Shown: in pieces, positions 16,119-23,130 of the stretch
Layout of the letters: every line of letters starts with the position of its first letter
How positions within the stretch are numbered: the stretch's first letter is position 1
From: an uncultured Pseudomonadales bacterium
GTDB taxonomy: Bacteria; Pseudomonadota; Gammaproteobacteria; Pseudomonadales; Cellvibrionaceae
Length of the DNA stretch: 64,000 nt
NCBI GenBank assembly: GCA_947487765.1
Contig: CANKXO010000006.1
Span: 228,155 to 292,154 of the forward strand
Reading direction: 5' to 3'
Position numbers and translations under genes: made by a program
The notes under the pieces: model-generated
What the model was told of the DNA's origin: nothing
Seen by the model: only the letters and a program-made list of their open reading frames with translations
The model's database searches: none

Positions 16119-16607
16119 ATGTCTATTTTCTTAAATTACGAAGGTATCAAGGGTGAAGCATCTGATAGTGGTCATAAAGACTGGGTTGATTTAGAGGACC
16201 TTCAGTGGGGTATTTCTCGCTCCATCACTTCTTCCACATCAACACAAGGTGATAGAGAATCATCTAATGCTGTGATAAGCGATTTGATTGTTACTCGAAG
16301 AATGGACAGTGCAACTCCGAAATTCTTTATAGAATCTTGCTGTGGTACAGGTAAAGACGTCACAATTCATTTGACAAAAACAGGTACTGGCTCCGGTACT
16401 GATACCTACATGGAATATAAGCTAAAAAATGCTCTGATTAGTAACTACAAAGTTATCTCTAATTCGCAAGATATAGAGAGGCCTACAGAGGAAATAAAAA
16501 TCAGTTTTATTGATATAGACGTTAAATATACGCCATATGATGAAGACGGTAATGCAGAGTCTCCAATCGCTGTTGGTTTTGATACCGCGACTAATACCAA
16601 ACGTTAA
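16119..16607 (+). CDS. hcp: Hcp family type VI secretion protein (orphan, in a prophage island)
   Basis: The ATG at 16119 follows AGAGGGG; an in-frame codon at 16092 is less likely. The 162-residue product has the standard Hcp pattern: MSIFLNYEGIKGEASDSGHK, D-W-V-D-L-E-D-L-Q-W-G-I-S-R, a D-L-I-V-T-R-R-M-D-S-A-T-P-K-F segment, and a terminal V-K-Y-T-P-Y-D-E-D-G-N region ending in a helix. Hcp forms the hexameric inner tube of type VI systems. No other type VI gene is in the window, and only 24 nt separate it from the ShosT-like gene, so it appears to be part of that operon. Confidence 0.85.
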   Translation: MSIFLNYEGIKGEASDSGHKDWVDLEDLQWGISRSITSSTSTQGDRESSNAVISDLIVTRRMDSATPKFFIESCCGTGKDVTIHLTKTGTGSGTDTYMEYKLKNALISNYKVISNSQDIERPTEEIKISFIDIDVKYTPYDEDGNAESPIAVGFDTATNTKR

Positions 16608-16631
16608 TACTCCCAACGATAAGGATGTGTC

Positions 16632-17198
16632 ATGTCTATTAGCTTAAAAGAAAAACTAATTGATCGATTTGAAGGGGTACCTGTTTACGCTATGGGTGAA
16701 TATCACCCAAAACGTGGCGGTGAAAACCCTAAGTTTGATGATTTTAGCCAGCTTATTTTGGATTTTAAAGACGGTAAATCTGAAGCTATCGATTTATTTA
16801 GTAAGGCATTAAATGGTTTATTTAGGCGCTCTTCTATAAACCAGTCTCAGTTTGTTATTGCGACGGTACCCTCCTCGACTAAAGGTAAAAGTCATCAGGG
16901 GTTTGAGTCATTAGTAACCGAGCTATCTAAACGTTATAATGTGGTCAATAAATCGCATAACTTGCTTAAACGAACAGCATCTATCGAGCCTGCCCATAAA
17001 GGTGGTGATAGGGCAATTAGTAATCATTTAAGTACACTTCAGGTTGTCAGAGGTAATGCGAATATATTTGACTCTCCTGTTGTTCTACTTGATGATGTGA
17101 CGACAACAGGTAACAGCCTTAAGGCTGGTATTATGAAACTGCAGCGATCACACGCCAAAGTAATTGCTGCAATAGCTCTTGGAAAAACGGTGACATGA
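16632..17198 (+). CDS. shosT: ShosT-like phosphoribosyltransferase (toxin of ShosTA defence pair)
   Basis: The 188-residue protein has a type I phosphoribosyltransferase core with the PRPP-binding loop VVLLDDVTTTGNSL near residue 150 and an upstream FVIATVPSSTKGKSH strand. It overlaps a DprA-like gene by 4 nt. This PRTase plus DprA pairing is the described ShosTA toxin-antitoxin/antiphage system, in which the PRTase-domain protein is the toxin. The assignment rests on domain composition and order. A ComF/DprA-like competence pair is the alternative, but the prophage setting favours ShosTA. Confidence 0.72.
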   Translation: MSISLKEKLIDRFEGVPVYAMGEYHPKRGGENPKFDDFSQLILDFKDGKSEAIDLFSKALNGLFRRSSINQSQFVIATVPSSTKGKSHQGFESLVTELSKRYNVVNKSHNLLKRTASIEPAHKGGDRAISNHLSTLQVVRGNANIFDSPVVLLDDVTTTGNSLKAGIMKLQRSHAKVIAAIALGKTVT

Positions 17199-17887
17199 CA
17201 TCAATAGGTCTTAACTCTAATATAGTGGAAATTCCTATTAGTGATCCACAATATCCTGAAAGTTTAAGATCAATTATTAACCCTCCTCAGATCCTCTATG
17301 CCAAAGGTAACTTAGATCTATTAAGTTATAAACCCGGTGTTTCTATTGTTGGCACAAGGAAAGCAAGTAAGAATGGTATAGAGATAGCCAAGCGCTTGGC
17401 TCGTTTTGCTGTAGAGCAAAATCAAGTTGTGGTTAGTGGCTTGGCCTTGGGTATTGATGCCGCTGCACATGAAGGTTGTTTGAATGCTGGGGGTAAAACT
17501 ATAGCCGTTCTTGCAAGTGGGCTACATATTGCTACCCCCAAAAAAAACGAATACTTAGCTCAAAGAATTTTGGATAGTGGTGGCCTTTGGGTTTCAGAAC
17601 ACCCTGAAGGTGTTAATCCACAGCCTAAATATTTTGTGCCTAGAAATAGAATTCAGGTTGGTTTGTCTACTTGTTCTATTATCGTCGAATCAGAAAAAAG
17701 TAGTGGCACTACAACGCACGCCAAGTTTTGTAAACAAGAAAATCATCCGCTTTTTGCTGTGATTCCTGTTGACGGCAACCCTCTGCGATTAGTTTCTTCT
17801 GGCCCTGAGATGATGGTTAGAGATTTTGGCGCAAAGCCACTTAAATCAAAACGTGATTATAGTAGTTTGTTAGATGTTTTTAATTAA
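17195..17887 (+). CDS. shosA: ShosA-like DprA/SMF-family protein (antitoxin of ShosTA)
   Basis: The 230-residue product is a Rossmann-fold DprA domain: VSIVGTRKASKNG, VVVSGLALGIDAAAHEGCL, GGKTIAVLASGL, P-R-N-R-I-Q-V-G-L-S and E-K-S-S-G-T-T-T-H-A-K-F. Chromosomal DprA is usually over 300 aa with extra SAM or winged-helix domains; both are missing here, as in phage and defence versions. Translationally coupled to the PRTase gene (ATGA overlap) and followed by a strong terminator, it closes the operon. In ShosTA the DprA-like partner neutralises the toxin. Confidence 0.75.
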   Translation: MTSIGLNSNIVEIPISDPQYPESLRSIINPPQILYAKGNLDLLSYKPGVSIVGTRKASKNGIEIAKRLARFAVEQNQVVVSGLALGIDAAAHEGCLNAGGKTIAVLASGLHIATPKKNEYLAQRILDSGGLWVSEHPEGVNPQPKYFVPRNRIQVGLSTCSIIVESEKSSGTTTHAKFCKQENHPLFAVIPVDGNPLRLVSSGPEMMVRDFGAKPLKSKRDYSSLLDVFN

Positions 17888-17896
17888 GAAATGAGA

Positions 17897-17930
17897 AGCG
17901 ATTAGTGTTTATATGCTAATCGCTTTTTTT
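17897..17930. terminator. Intrinsic terminator between shosA and the convergent small gene
   Basis: AGCGATTAG and CTAATCGCT form a 9-bp stem with a 10-nt loop, followed by seven T. It ends 7 bp before the stop of the minus-strand gene and may serve both directions. Confidence 0.8.
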
Positions 17931-17937
17931 ATGTTTG

Positions 17938-18174
17938 TTATTGGTGACTGTTAGCCGCGCGGCGAATAATATCATTTAGATCTACGTCGCCATTCGATAT
18001 TGCTTGAAGCTCGTTTGCGCTAAGACTTTCAATTAATCTAAATCTTCGTTGTTCCAATTCTTTTTGTGCATATTCTTTCCAAGAGTCGTTTGTTAATGTT
18101 TCTGCTATTGCAGGATTTGATTGGGTGTAGCCTATAAAATAGTTAAATAAGTCTTCTTTGATTTTCTCCAACAT
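17938..18174 (-). CDS. Small orphan protein (78 aa), paralogue of the product at 18725
   Basis: Promoter position and AAGGAGA place the start at ATG 18174; the longer frame would begin upstream of the promoter. The C-terminal half matches the protein at 18725-19048. Both have a W-K/R-E-x-A-x-K-E-x-x-x-R helix, then a Leu/Glu-rich helix, then the shared end L-x-x-I-x-x-G-D/E-V-D-L-x-x-I-I. The proteins are acidic, helical and without recognisable family. Expressed from a promoter of the eight-member set, divergent from 18329. Confidence 0.7.
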   Translation of the reverse strand: MLEKIKEDLFNYFIGYTQSNPAIAETLTNDSWKEYAQKELEQRRFRLIESLSANELQAISNGDVDLNDIIRRAANSHQ

Positions 18175-18207
18175 TTTTTGTCTCCTTTGTTGTGTTTTGT
18201 TGGGATC

Positions 18208-18236
18208 ATTAACGCTTCTATTTAGAAGATAAGCAA
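18208..18236 (-). promoter_or_regulatory. Island promoter 1 (minus strand)
   Basis: Read on the minus strand: -35 TTGCTT, 17 nt, -10 GTTAAT inside GAAGCGTTAATG, then AACAAAA six bases later. Drives the gene ending at 17938. Confidence 0.7.
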
Positions 18237-18268
18237 GTTCATTTCTGTAAATAAAAATAAAATTCAAC

Positions 18269-18297
18269 TTGATTGATTTTGTGACTGAAGCGTTAAT
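18269..18297 (+). promoter_or_regulatory. Island promoter 2
   Basis: TTGATT, 17 nt, GTTAAT within GAAGCGTTAATGG, then AACAAAAAACAAC. It is back to back with promoter 1 and drives the gene at 18329. Confidence 0.7.
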
Positions 18298-18328
18298 GGA
18301 AATAACAAAAAACAACAGGGTGGAAAGT

Positions 18329-18658
18329 ATGGAAAAAAGATACGATGTTAAAGATGATGATAATGTTTATATTGAAAATGTAAGCTTGGATATTGCAGAG
18401 ACTATATTGGCGCTGTGTTGCAATGAAGAGGTGGATGCCTATTTAACGGAAAGTCAGCCTGTGGAAGCGATGCTGTGTGATAAAAAGTATGTCATTACTG
18501 AGACGGAAAGGCTGATTAACCCCGCAGGGCATCACCCCGATGATAGAGTATTTAAGCAAACAAAAATAGCTATCCATTGTGATGAAATACCTAAAGCTCT
18601 GCCTAAATGTAATCTTCCACTTTACGCACATGAAATTGAAAAAATTATAAAGCAATGA
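18329..18658 (+). CDS. Small orphan protein (109 aa)
   Basis: The start at ATG 18329 follows a GGGTGG sequence and lies downstream of the promoter; a longer frame from 18269 begins inside the -35 box and is rejected. The product is acidic, with an N-terminal D-V-K-D-D-D-N-V-Y stretch and a two-cysteine ILALCCNEE segment. I recognise no family. Confidence 0.65.
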   Translation: MEKRYDVKDDDNVYIENVSLDIAETILALCCNEEVDAYLTESQPVEAMLCDKKYVITETERLINPAGHHPDDRVFKQTKIAIHCDEIPKALPKCNLPLYAHEIEKIIKQ

Positions 18659-18659
18659 G

Positions 18660-18688
18660 TTGATTGATTCGTTGAATGAAGCGTTAAT
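18660..18688 (+). promoter_or_regulatory. Island promoter 3
   Basis: TTGATT, 17 nt, GTTAAT within GAAGCGTTAATGA. It overlaps the stop region of the previous gene and drives the gene at 18725. Confidence 0.65.
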
Positions 18689-18724
18689 GACTTTACCCAA
18701 ATAAACTAAAAGGAGAAGAAGTAT

Positions 18725-19048
18725 ATGGAAAATCATGAAGAAATTAATGCATCTATCGCTGAATATGTTGCTTCAATGGAAAAGGAAAAACTGGAAAATG
18801 TATCCTCGGAAATAAATTGGCGGGAAAAAGCAGAAAAAGAAATAGCTGATAGAAAGAATGTTATATGCGAAGCGTTAAAAGTACATACTAGAGAAGAATT
18901 GTTTGATATTTTAGAAATTGCTTTTAATCTGCGTCCACCAAATGAAAGCAATCATTGTGAATTAATGAAAGCTTTCAGTGGTATAGAGCTTGAAGTAATT
19001 GCAGGTGGCGAGGTAGATTTATCTACAATCATTAACTCGGCATTATAA
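18725..19048 (+). CDS. Small orphan protein (107 aa), paralogue of the product at 17938
   Basis: Starts after AGGAGAAG. Residues 30-107 align with the 78-aa protein on the other strand: NWREKAEKEIADRKNVI corresponds to D-S-W-K-E-Y-A-Q-K-E-L-E-Q-R-R, and both end in I-A/S-x-G-E/D-V-D-L-x-x-I-I. A nonconserved N-terminal helix has been added. Highly charged and helical. Two copies of one family under the same promoter type suggest duplication within the island. Confidence 0.7.
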   Translation: MENHEEINASIAEYVASMEKEKLENVSSEINWREKAEKEIADRKNVICEALKVHTREELFDILEIAFNLRPPNESNHCELMKAFSGIELEVIAGGEVDLSTIINSAL

Positions 19049-19188
19049 AGATAAATTAACAGTTGGACCTTGTTGCGCTAATGAAGTAATAGTGAGTTCA
19101 TACGATATATTTTTTAGTATAAAAATATGTGCAGCTTGGAAACGGACTGCACACACTTAAGGCGTTTTTTGGCGTCTGTGAGCGGTTT
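19049..19188. other. Intergenic region with short hairpin
   Basis: GTGCAG and CTGCAC (about 19130-19153) can pair across a 12-nt loop, but no T-run follows directly. There is no coding signal on the plus strand. Confidence 0.35.
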
Positions 19189-19410
19189 TTATTTTACTTT
19201 AGGTGTTCCTTGAAAAAATATTTTAAATCTCTTGATAGTTCTAAAAAATGGGTCCTCTGTGGCTGTTCGCGCCATGCGGGGTACAAAGCCGCCGCGCTTC
19301 GCTAGTGACAGTCTAAAATAACGGGTTTGCACCTTTGCGGGTTTGCACCCAATTATTTGTTTTCCAATTTCTTGTGCGTAATGCTGCTGTTTTCTTATTT
19401 GAACTCGCAT
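19189..19410 (-). CDS. Possible small basic protein (73 aa), doubtful
   Basis: An open frame on the minus strand in an otherwise empty 440-bp gap. The product is basic (AKRGGFVPRMARTATEDPFF and following) and has no upstream Shine-Dalgarno. Part of it covers two direct repeats of CGGGTTTGCACC on the plus strand (about 19320-19350), so the open frame may only reflect a structured noncoding sequence. I give it as a possibility. Confidence 0.3.
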   Translation of the reverse strand: MRVQIRKQQHYAQEIGKQIIGCKPAKVQTRYFRLSLAKRGGFVPRMARTATEDPFFRTIKRFKIFFQGTPKVK

Positions 19411-19486
19411 GCAATATGATAAATCCTCATAAGCATATAGTTTTCTACTAACGTTACCTTTTGGTAATCCAATATATTATTTATTT

Positions 19487-20740
19487 ATGCAGACAACCAT
19501 TGTAGAAGCGGTTGAACACTGGTCTGTTCAACGCTTAATTCCCTATGCTAATAACGCACGAACCCATGATGATAGTCAGGTATCACAAATAGCAGGCTCA
19601 ATCGCTGAGTTTGGTTTTGTAAACCCAATCCTCGTTGGTGAAGACAATGTGATTATTGCCGGTCATGGCCGTTTAATGGCAGCACAGCAGCTTGGGCTTG
19701 AGTCAGTGCCTGTGATTGTATTGTCCCATTTGAATGACGTTCAACGTCGCGCATTAGTGTTGGCAGACAACCGTATCGCTGAATCAGCAGGGTGGGATGA
19801 AGAACTATTAAGCCTTGAATTAGGTAGCTTGCATGATCTAGGTTTTGATCTTGATGTTATTGGTTTTTCAGATAGCGAGCTTGATGAGTTAATGCAATTT
19901 GATGATCCCGCTAATGACTCTGATGCAGATGCCATCCCCGATGTTGAAGATGTCGTCATAAGTAAAGCCGGTGATCTGTGGCAGCTTGGTGATCATCGAC
20001 TCTTGTGTGGTGATTCTACCTCTGAAGAGGATGTTCAACGCTTAATGGATGGGCAGTTGGCGGATATGGCCTTCACCGATCCACCGTACAACGTGGATTA
20101 TGGCAATAACGCAAAAGATAAACTGCGTGGTAAAGATCGACGTATTCTTAATGATAATTTAGGCGATGATTTTTACATCTTCTTAAAAGACGCTTTAACA
20201 AACCTGATTAGTGTAACGAAAGGCGCATGTTATGTGGCCATGTCTTCCAGTGAGTTGGACACACTACAAAAAGCCTTTCGAGATGCCGGTGGCAAATGGT
20301 CGACTTTCATTATTTGGGCCAAGAATCATTTTACGATGGGACGAGCCGATTACCAGCGTCAGTACGAACCGATTCTTTATGGCTGGAAAGAGGGGAACGA
20401 ACATTTTTGGTGTGGTGACCGTAATCAAGGCGATGTGTGGTTTGTGAACAAGCCGATCAAAAATGACCTTCATCCAACGATGAAGCCTATCGAGTTGGTT
20501 GAGAAGGCTATCCGTAACTCAAGTAAGACTCGTGATGTGGTTCTGGATTTATTTGGGGGGTCGGGTAGTACATTGATTGCCTGTGAGAAGTCAGGCCGGT
20601 CAGCCCGTTTAATTGAACTTGATCCCAAGTATGTGGATGTGATTATTCGTCGTTGGCAGGATTACACGGGACAACAAGCGGTGAGATTAAATGATGAAGT
20701 TCTATTTGATGAATTAGCTGATGTTAAAGCAGTGGCTTGA
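19487..20740 (+). CDS. ParB-domain / adenine-specific DNA methyltransferase fusion
   Basis: Residues 10-100 are a ParB/Srx-like domain (ARTHDDSQVSQIAGSIAEFG, GHGRLMAAQQLGLESVPVIV). The methyltransferase follows, with catalytic DPPY at residues 198-201 before the SAM-binding motif (DLFGGSGST, late in the protein). That order is the beta class of N6-adenine or N4-cytosine methylases. Such ParB-MTase fusions are common in prophages, where they are thought to protect phage DNA from host restriction. There is no cognate nuclease nearby, so it is a solitary modification enzyme. Confidence 0.9.
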   Translation: MQTTIVEAVEHWSVQRLIPYANNARTHDDSQVSQIAGSIAEFGFVNPILVGEDNVIIAGHGRLMAAQQLGLESVPVIVLSHLNDVQRRALVLADNRIAESAGWDEELLSLELGSLHDLGFDLDVIGFSDSELDELMQFDDPANDSDADAIPDVEDVVISKAGDLWQLGDHRLLCGDSTSEEDVQRLMDGQLADMAFTDPPYNVDYGNNAKDKLRGKDRRILNDNLGDDFYIFLKDALTNLISVTKGACYVAMSSSELDTLQKAFRDAGGKWSTFIIWAKNHFTMGRADYQRQYEPILYGWKEGNEHFWCGDRNQGDVWFVNKPIKNDLHPTMKPIELVEKAIRNSSKTRDVVLDLFGGSGSTLIACEKSGRSARLIELDPKYVDVIIRRWQDYTGQQAVRLNDEVLFDELADVKAVA

Positions 20741-20753
20741 GCCGTCACTGCTT
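20727..20753. terminator. Hairpin at the end of the methyltransferase gene
   Basis: AAGCAGTGGC and GCC-GT-CACTGCTT pair around TTGA with a two-base bulge, covering the stop codon. A weak A-run follows on the plus strand. It lies between convergent genes and probably insulates both. Confidence 0.5.
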
Positions 20754-20764
20754 GGAAAAGTTGA

Positions 20765-21067
20765 TTAATGTTGGCTTGTTAAGTGTTCATCGAGCCAAAT
20801 GCCAAACGTTTTCTGGAGAGTTTCTCTTAGCGCCATGCCAACGTCGGAGTCTCCTGTGCCAAAGCGTTCAAATTCAGGTTTTTTAAAATGTGTCATCATA
20901 TTTTTCCAGAGTGTTCTGGCAGCGTCCCAAAACAATGTCCGTTCGCTATTTTCTGGTAAGTTGATTTTTTGGAGTTCTGTATTAAATAGTGTGGTGAGTT
21001 TGAGGTTAGCCATTTCCCATCCCTCAATACAGTATAAATTCCAACATATTGTGTCGAGCTGTTTCAT
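20765..21067 (-). CDS. Small orphan protein (100 aa)
   Basis: The ATG at 21067 follows AAGGAAAAAAT and sits correctly downstream of an island promoter. The product is rich in aromatic residues (three Trp, several Phe) with predicted helices (MANLKLTTLFNTELQKINL, then RTLFWDAARTLWKNMM). No family recognised. Divergent from the gene at 21297. Confidence 0.65.
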   Translation of the reverse strand: MKQLDTICWNLYCIEGWEMANLKLTTLFNTELQKINLPENSERTLFWDAARTLWKNMMTHFKKPEFERFGTGDSDVGMALRETLQKTFGIWLDEHLTSQH

Positions 21068-21100
21068 ATTTTTTCCTTGGTATGTTGTTTTGTTGACGCT

Positions 21101-21129
21101 ATTAACGCTTCTATAGTAAGCAGAAGCAA
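21101..21129 (-). promoter_or_regulatory. Island promoter 4 (minus strand)
   Basis: TTGCTT, 17 nt, GTTAAT within GAAGCGTTAATAG, followed by CAACAAAACAACA. GCTTC and GAAGC form a dyad with an 11-nt spacer between the two boxes. Drives the gene ending at 20765. Confidence 0.72.
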
Positions 21130-21233
21130 GTCATTTATTGTCTATTCGATGGCTGTATTGCTTTATTGTTATTGATAAATTGTTAAGCGATAGACCGCAG
21201 CATATTTCATAACATTAAATGGTTAATAATGAC

Positions 21234-21262
21234 TTGCTTCTTCTGTGAATCGAAGCGTTAAT
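21234..21262 (+). promoter_or_regulatory. Island promoter 5
   Basis: TTGCTT, 17 nt, GTTAAT within GAAGCGTTAATGG, followed by CAACAAAAACA. Same GCTTC-N11-GAAGC dyad as promoter 4; together they form a long inverted repeat over 21090-21285. Drives the gene at 21297. Confidence 0.72.
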
Positions 21263-21296
21263 GGCTTCAACAAAAACATATTTAGGAGGAAAAATT

Positions 21297-21470
21297 ATGG
21301 GTGTATGGTCTTGTCCAAATACTGAAGAAAAAGCGAATCGATTAAATGTGTTGATGCAAGCACCTATTCTACAAGAGAATGCAATGGGTCAATTGTATAA
21401 GCTAATGGGTGACGATTGCTTATTTGATAATATTGAATGCCTAGAAGAAGGAGAAGATATTCGCCAATAA
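21297..21470 (+). CDS. Small orphan acidic protein (57 aa)
   Basis: The start is ATG 21297 with AGGAGG eight bases upstream; the longer frame from 21261 begins inside the -10 box. The product starts MGVWSCPNTEEKANRLNVLM and ends in an acidic stretch (E-C-L-E-E-G-E-D-I-R-Q). Small, acidic host-interaction proteins of this size are typical of phage islands, but nothing identifies this one. Confidence 0.65.
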   Translation: MGVWSCPNTEEKANRLNVLMQAPILQENAMGQLYKLMGDDCLFDNIECLEEGEDIRQ

Positions 21471-21574
21471 TTATTGAGGCGCTCAAAGATTGGTTGGGTA
21501 GACTCGATGATTTTTTTGAACCTTGGAATGCAAAGGCGATCACTATTTGTAACGAGATCGTTAATAGGGTTTGA
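21437..21574 (+). CDS. Overlapping small ORF (45 aa), possible
   Basis: Out of frame with the end of the 57-aa gene. It starts MPRRRRRYSPIIIEALKDWL and continues as a convincing amphipathic sequence to 21574, ending before a terminator. Amino-acid usage after 21470 looks coding (W-L-G-R-L-D-D-F-F-E-P-W-N). There is no good ribosome binding site before the ATG; it could instead be reached by frameshifting or coupling at the GAAGAAGGAGAAG run. Confidence 0.4.
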   Translation: MPRRRRRYSPIIIEALKDWLGRLDDFFEPWNAKAITICNEIVNRV

Positions 21575-21598
21575 TTAAAACAATCAGAGTTTTGACTT

Positions 21599-21620
21599 GG
21601 GGGCATTGCGCCCCCTTTTT
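21599..21620. terminator. Intrinsic terminator between convergent small genes
   Basis: GGGGGC and GCCCCC pair around a 5-nt loop and are followed by five T. It ends at the stop of the minus-strand DUF3489 gene. Confidence 0.8.
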
Positions 21621-22113
21621 ATTCAGCGACTTCTATAGGGTTCGTTACAATCGCATACCGTCGTAGCTCGCCTTCTTTTTTTGTTGATGTTATGTTGTAT
21701 TTGAATCGTTTTTTTAAGCTGCCCGAAATAGTGCCCCGTATCGTATGCTTTTTCCAGTCTGTCGCTTCAACAAGTTCATCTAATGTGGCACCGTCTTTAT
21801 CTTGTAAAAGGGATACAATCGTAGCGAGTTTACTGCCTTTGCGTGGCACTTTTTGTTCGTTAGTTGAGCTGGCGTGTTCAGTTTCTATTTTTGCTGACAT
21901 GGTTGGTTGCTCGCGACCAATTGCTTCAAAGCCAGAATGATTGATTGTATATAGTCCATTCTCAAAATCAATGAGTTCGCGATTGAGTAAACCATCTAAA
22001 ACGCGTGGCTTAATGCCATTATTGATATTGCTGGGTAAAGGCTCAATGTTGCCGTCAGGGCGATCAGCAGCGTTTTTTAAAATAGTGGTTTGTGTTTTGG
22101 TTAATTTTTTCAT
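21619..22113 (-). CDS. DUF3489 domain protein
   Basis: The 164-residue protein has the DUF3489 domain at its C-terminus: RKGSKLATIVSLLQ, D-G-A-T-L-D-E-L-V-E-A-T-D-W-K-K-H-T-I-R-G, then LKKRFKYNITSTKKEGELRR. This is a winged-helix fold. The N-terminal half looks like a second winged helix (KTQTTILKNAADRPDGNIEP). DUF3489 usually accompanies DUF2924 and a recombinase; here it overlaps the upstream gene by 4 nt and shares its island promoter. Confidence 0.85.
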   Translation of the reverse strand: MKKLTKTQTTILKNAADRPDGNIEPLPSNINNGIKPRVLDGLLNRELIDFENGLYTINHSGFEAIGREQPTMSAKIETEHASSTNEQKVPRKGSKLATIVSLLQDKDGATLDELVEATDWKKHTIRGTISGSLKKRFKYNITSTKKEGELRRYAIVTNPIEVAE

Positions 22114-22598
22114 AATAGTTCCTTATTGTTGGGGTGGTTTGTAAATGCAAGGTCAATGACTTCATTGAGCAAGGTGTTATAAAAGGCCATGTCGGCACAA
22201 TGGTTGAAATTGATTTTATTTGAACCAAGTACATCAAAGTGATTAATGATTGTTGTCAGTAAATAATTGATGCTGTTATCGAATTGATCTTTGTATCGAT
22301 TGAATGCTATTTTTGGCGTTTCATGTTTTATGGGTGCTCCAAGTAAAACGAGTCTACTTCGTCTGGTAGCATAAGCGTCAGTGGCAAAGCAATCCGTAAA
22401 TTCTGCATATTGAATGCATTCGGATATGTTTCTTAGCCTGATGCCAAGTTTATTAATAATATTGCAGTCGTGAATATCAATGTCTTTTAAATCTAAGCCA
22501 AAGTTGTTTTGGCTTAATTCTTGTAATTTCTGTAAGTTATCGTTTATTTCAGATTTTAAGTATGTGTAAGCATTGATTGCGTTAAGGTTAGGCTTCAT
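22110..22598 (-). CDS. Hypothetical protein (162 aa), operon partner of DUF3489
   Basis: Begins at ATG 22598 after CGGAGA, downstream of an island promoter, and overlaps the DUF3489 start. It is mostly alpha-helical (NAYTYLKSEINDNLQKLQEL near the N-terminus), with a central basic R-R-S-R-L-V-L-L-G-A-P segment. No family recognised. Coupling to the wHTH gene suggests a shared role. Confidence 0.65.
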   Translation of the reverse strand: MKPNLNAINAYTYLKSEINDNLQKLQELSQNNFGLDLKDIDIHDCNIINKLGIRLRNISECIQYAEFTDCFATDAYATRRSRLVLLGAPIKHETPKIAFNRYKDQFDNSINYLLTTIINHFDVLGSNKINFNHCADMAFYNTLLNEVIDLAFTNHPNNKELL

Positions 22599-22625
22599 GT
22601 TTATCTCCGTTTGGATGTTGAGTAC

Positions 22626-22654
22626 ATGAACGCTTCATTTATTGATAAGTGCAA
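22626..22654 (-). promoter_or_regulatory. Island promoter 6 (minus strand)
   Basis: TTGCAC, 17 nt, GTTCAT within GAAGCGTTCATG, followed by CAACATCC. A diverged member, but with the same 17-nt spacing. Drives 22598 and 22113. Confidence 0.6.
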
Positions 22655-22684
22655 GTGTTTTGTTGAATTGAATAGGTAGGCGGC

Positions 22685-22713
22685 TTGCAATACTGTTGTT
22701 TGAAAGCGCTAAT
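22685..22713 (+). promoter_or_regulatory. Island promoter 7
   Basis: TTGCAA, 17 nt, GCTAAT within GAAAGCGCTAATGG. The most diverged of the eight and lacking the AACAAAA tract. Drives the 34-aa gene at 22736. Confidence 0.55.
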
Positions 22714-22735
22714 GGTATTTTTAAAGGAGGTATGT

Positions 22736-22840
22736 ATGAAGTTTGTTTTGGAGGTTGACTACCTTGTTGATCAAGGGTTGAATGTTTTAACGGCCACTCA
22801 ATGGGTTTTTTGTTCTGTTATCACAGATAACGCCGATTAA
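22736..22840 (+). CDS. Very small protein (34 aa)
   Basis: ATG 22736 follows a perfect AAAGGAGG and an island promoter. The frame reads MKFVLEVDYLVDQGLNVLTA and then a hydrophobic W-V-F-C-S-V-I-T stretch, stopping at 22840. It is too small for most gene callers, but the expression signals are strong. The stop nearly abuts the convergent gene at 22842. Confidence 0.6.
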   Translation: MKFVLEVDYLVDQGLNVLTATQWVFCSVITDNAD

Positions 22841-22841
22841 G

Positions 22842-23030
22842 TTAAGCGTCTTTATCTATGCATAAATTTATGGTTTTAATTATGCCTTGAATCGACTCAA
22901 TCGAATTGTTTATTATTTCCAATTTTTTAACTGGTGTATCATCATCTATTGATTTTAGATCATTTGATATTTTTCTTAACGCCTTTAAGGCTATGTAGTT
23001 TTGTGTTGCTTTATTATCCGGCTTGGTCAT
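22842..23030 (-). CDS. Small orphan protein (62 aa)
   Basis: A helical protein (NYIALKALRKISNDLKSI, then KLEIINNSIESIQGIIKTIN), probably a two-helix coiled coil. AAGAGA lies before the ATG. The sequence between it and the divergent gene at 23196 has no good match to the island promoter on this strand, so its expression may differ from its neighbours. Confidence 0.55.
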   Translation of the reverse strand: MTKPDNKATQNYIALKALRKISNDLKSIDDDTPVKKLEIINNSIESIQGIIKTINLCIDKDA

Positions 23031-23130
23031 TATGTCGATCTCTTTTTGGCCTTTGCATTATCAAACCATGGCTATTGCTATTAATCAACTGGTTTTGATT
23101 TGAAAGCTTTCACTTATCCTTTATAAAAGC

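Noticed and set aside
18187..18310. Integron-like attC site suggested by inverted arms with GCGTTAATG and AACAAAA
   Set aside because: The arms are explained by two divergent promoters with constant 17-nt spacing; there are no attC R boxes and no integrase, and genes lie on both strands.
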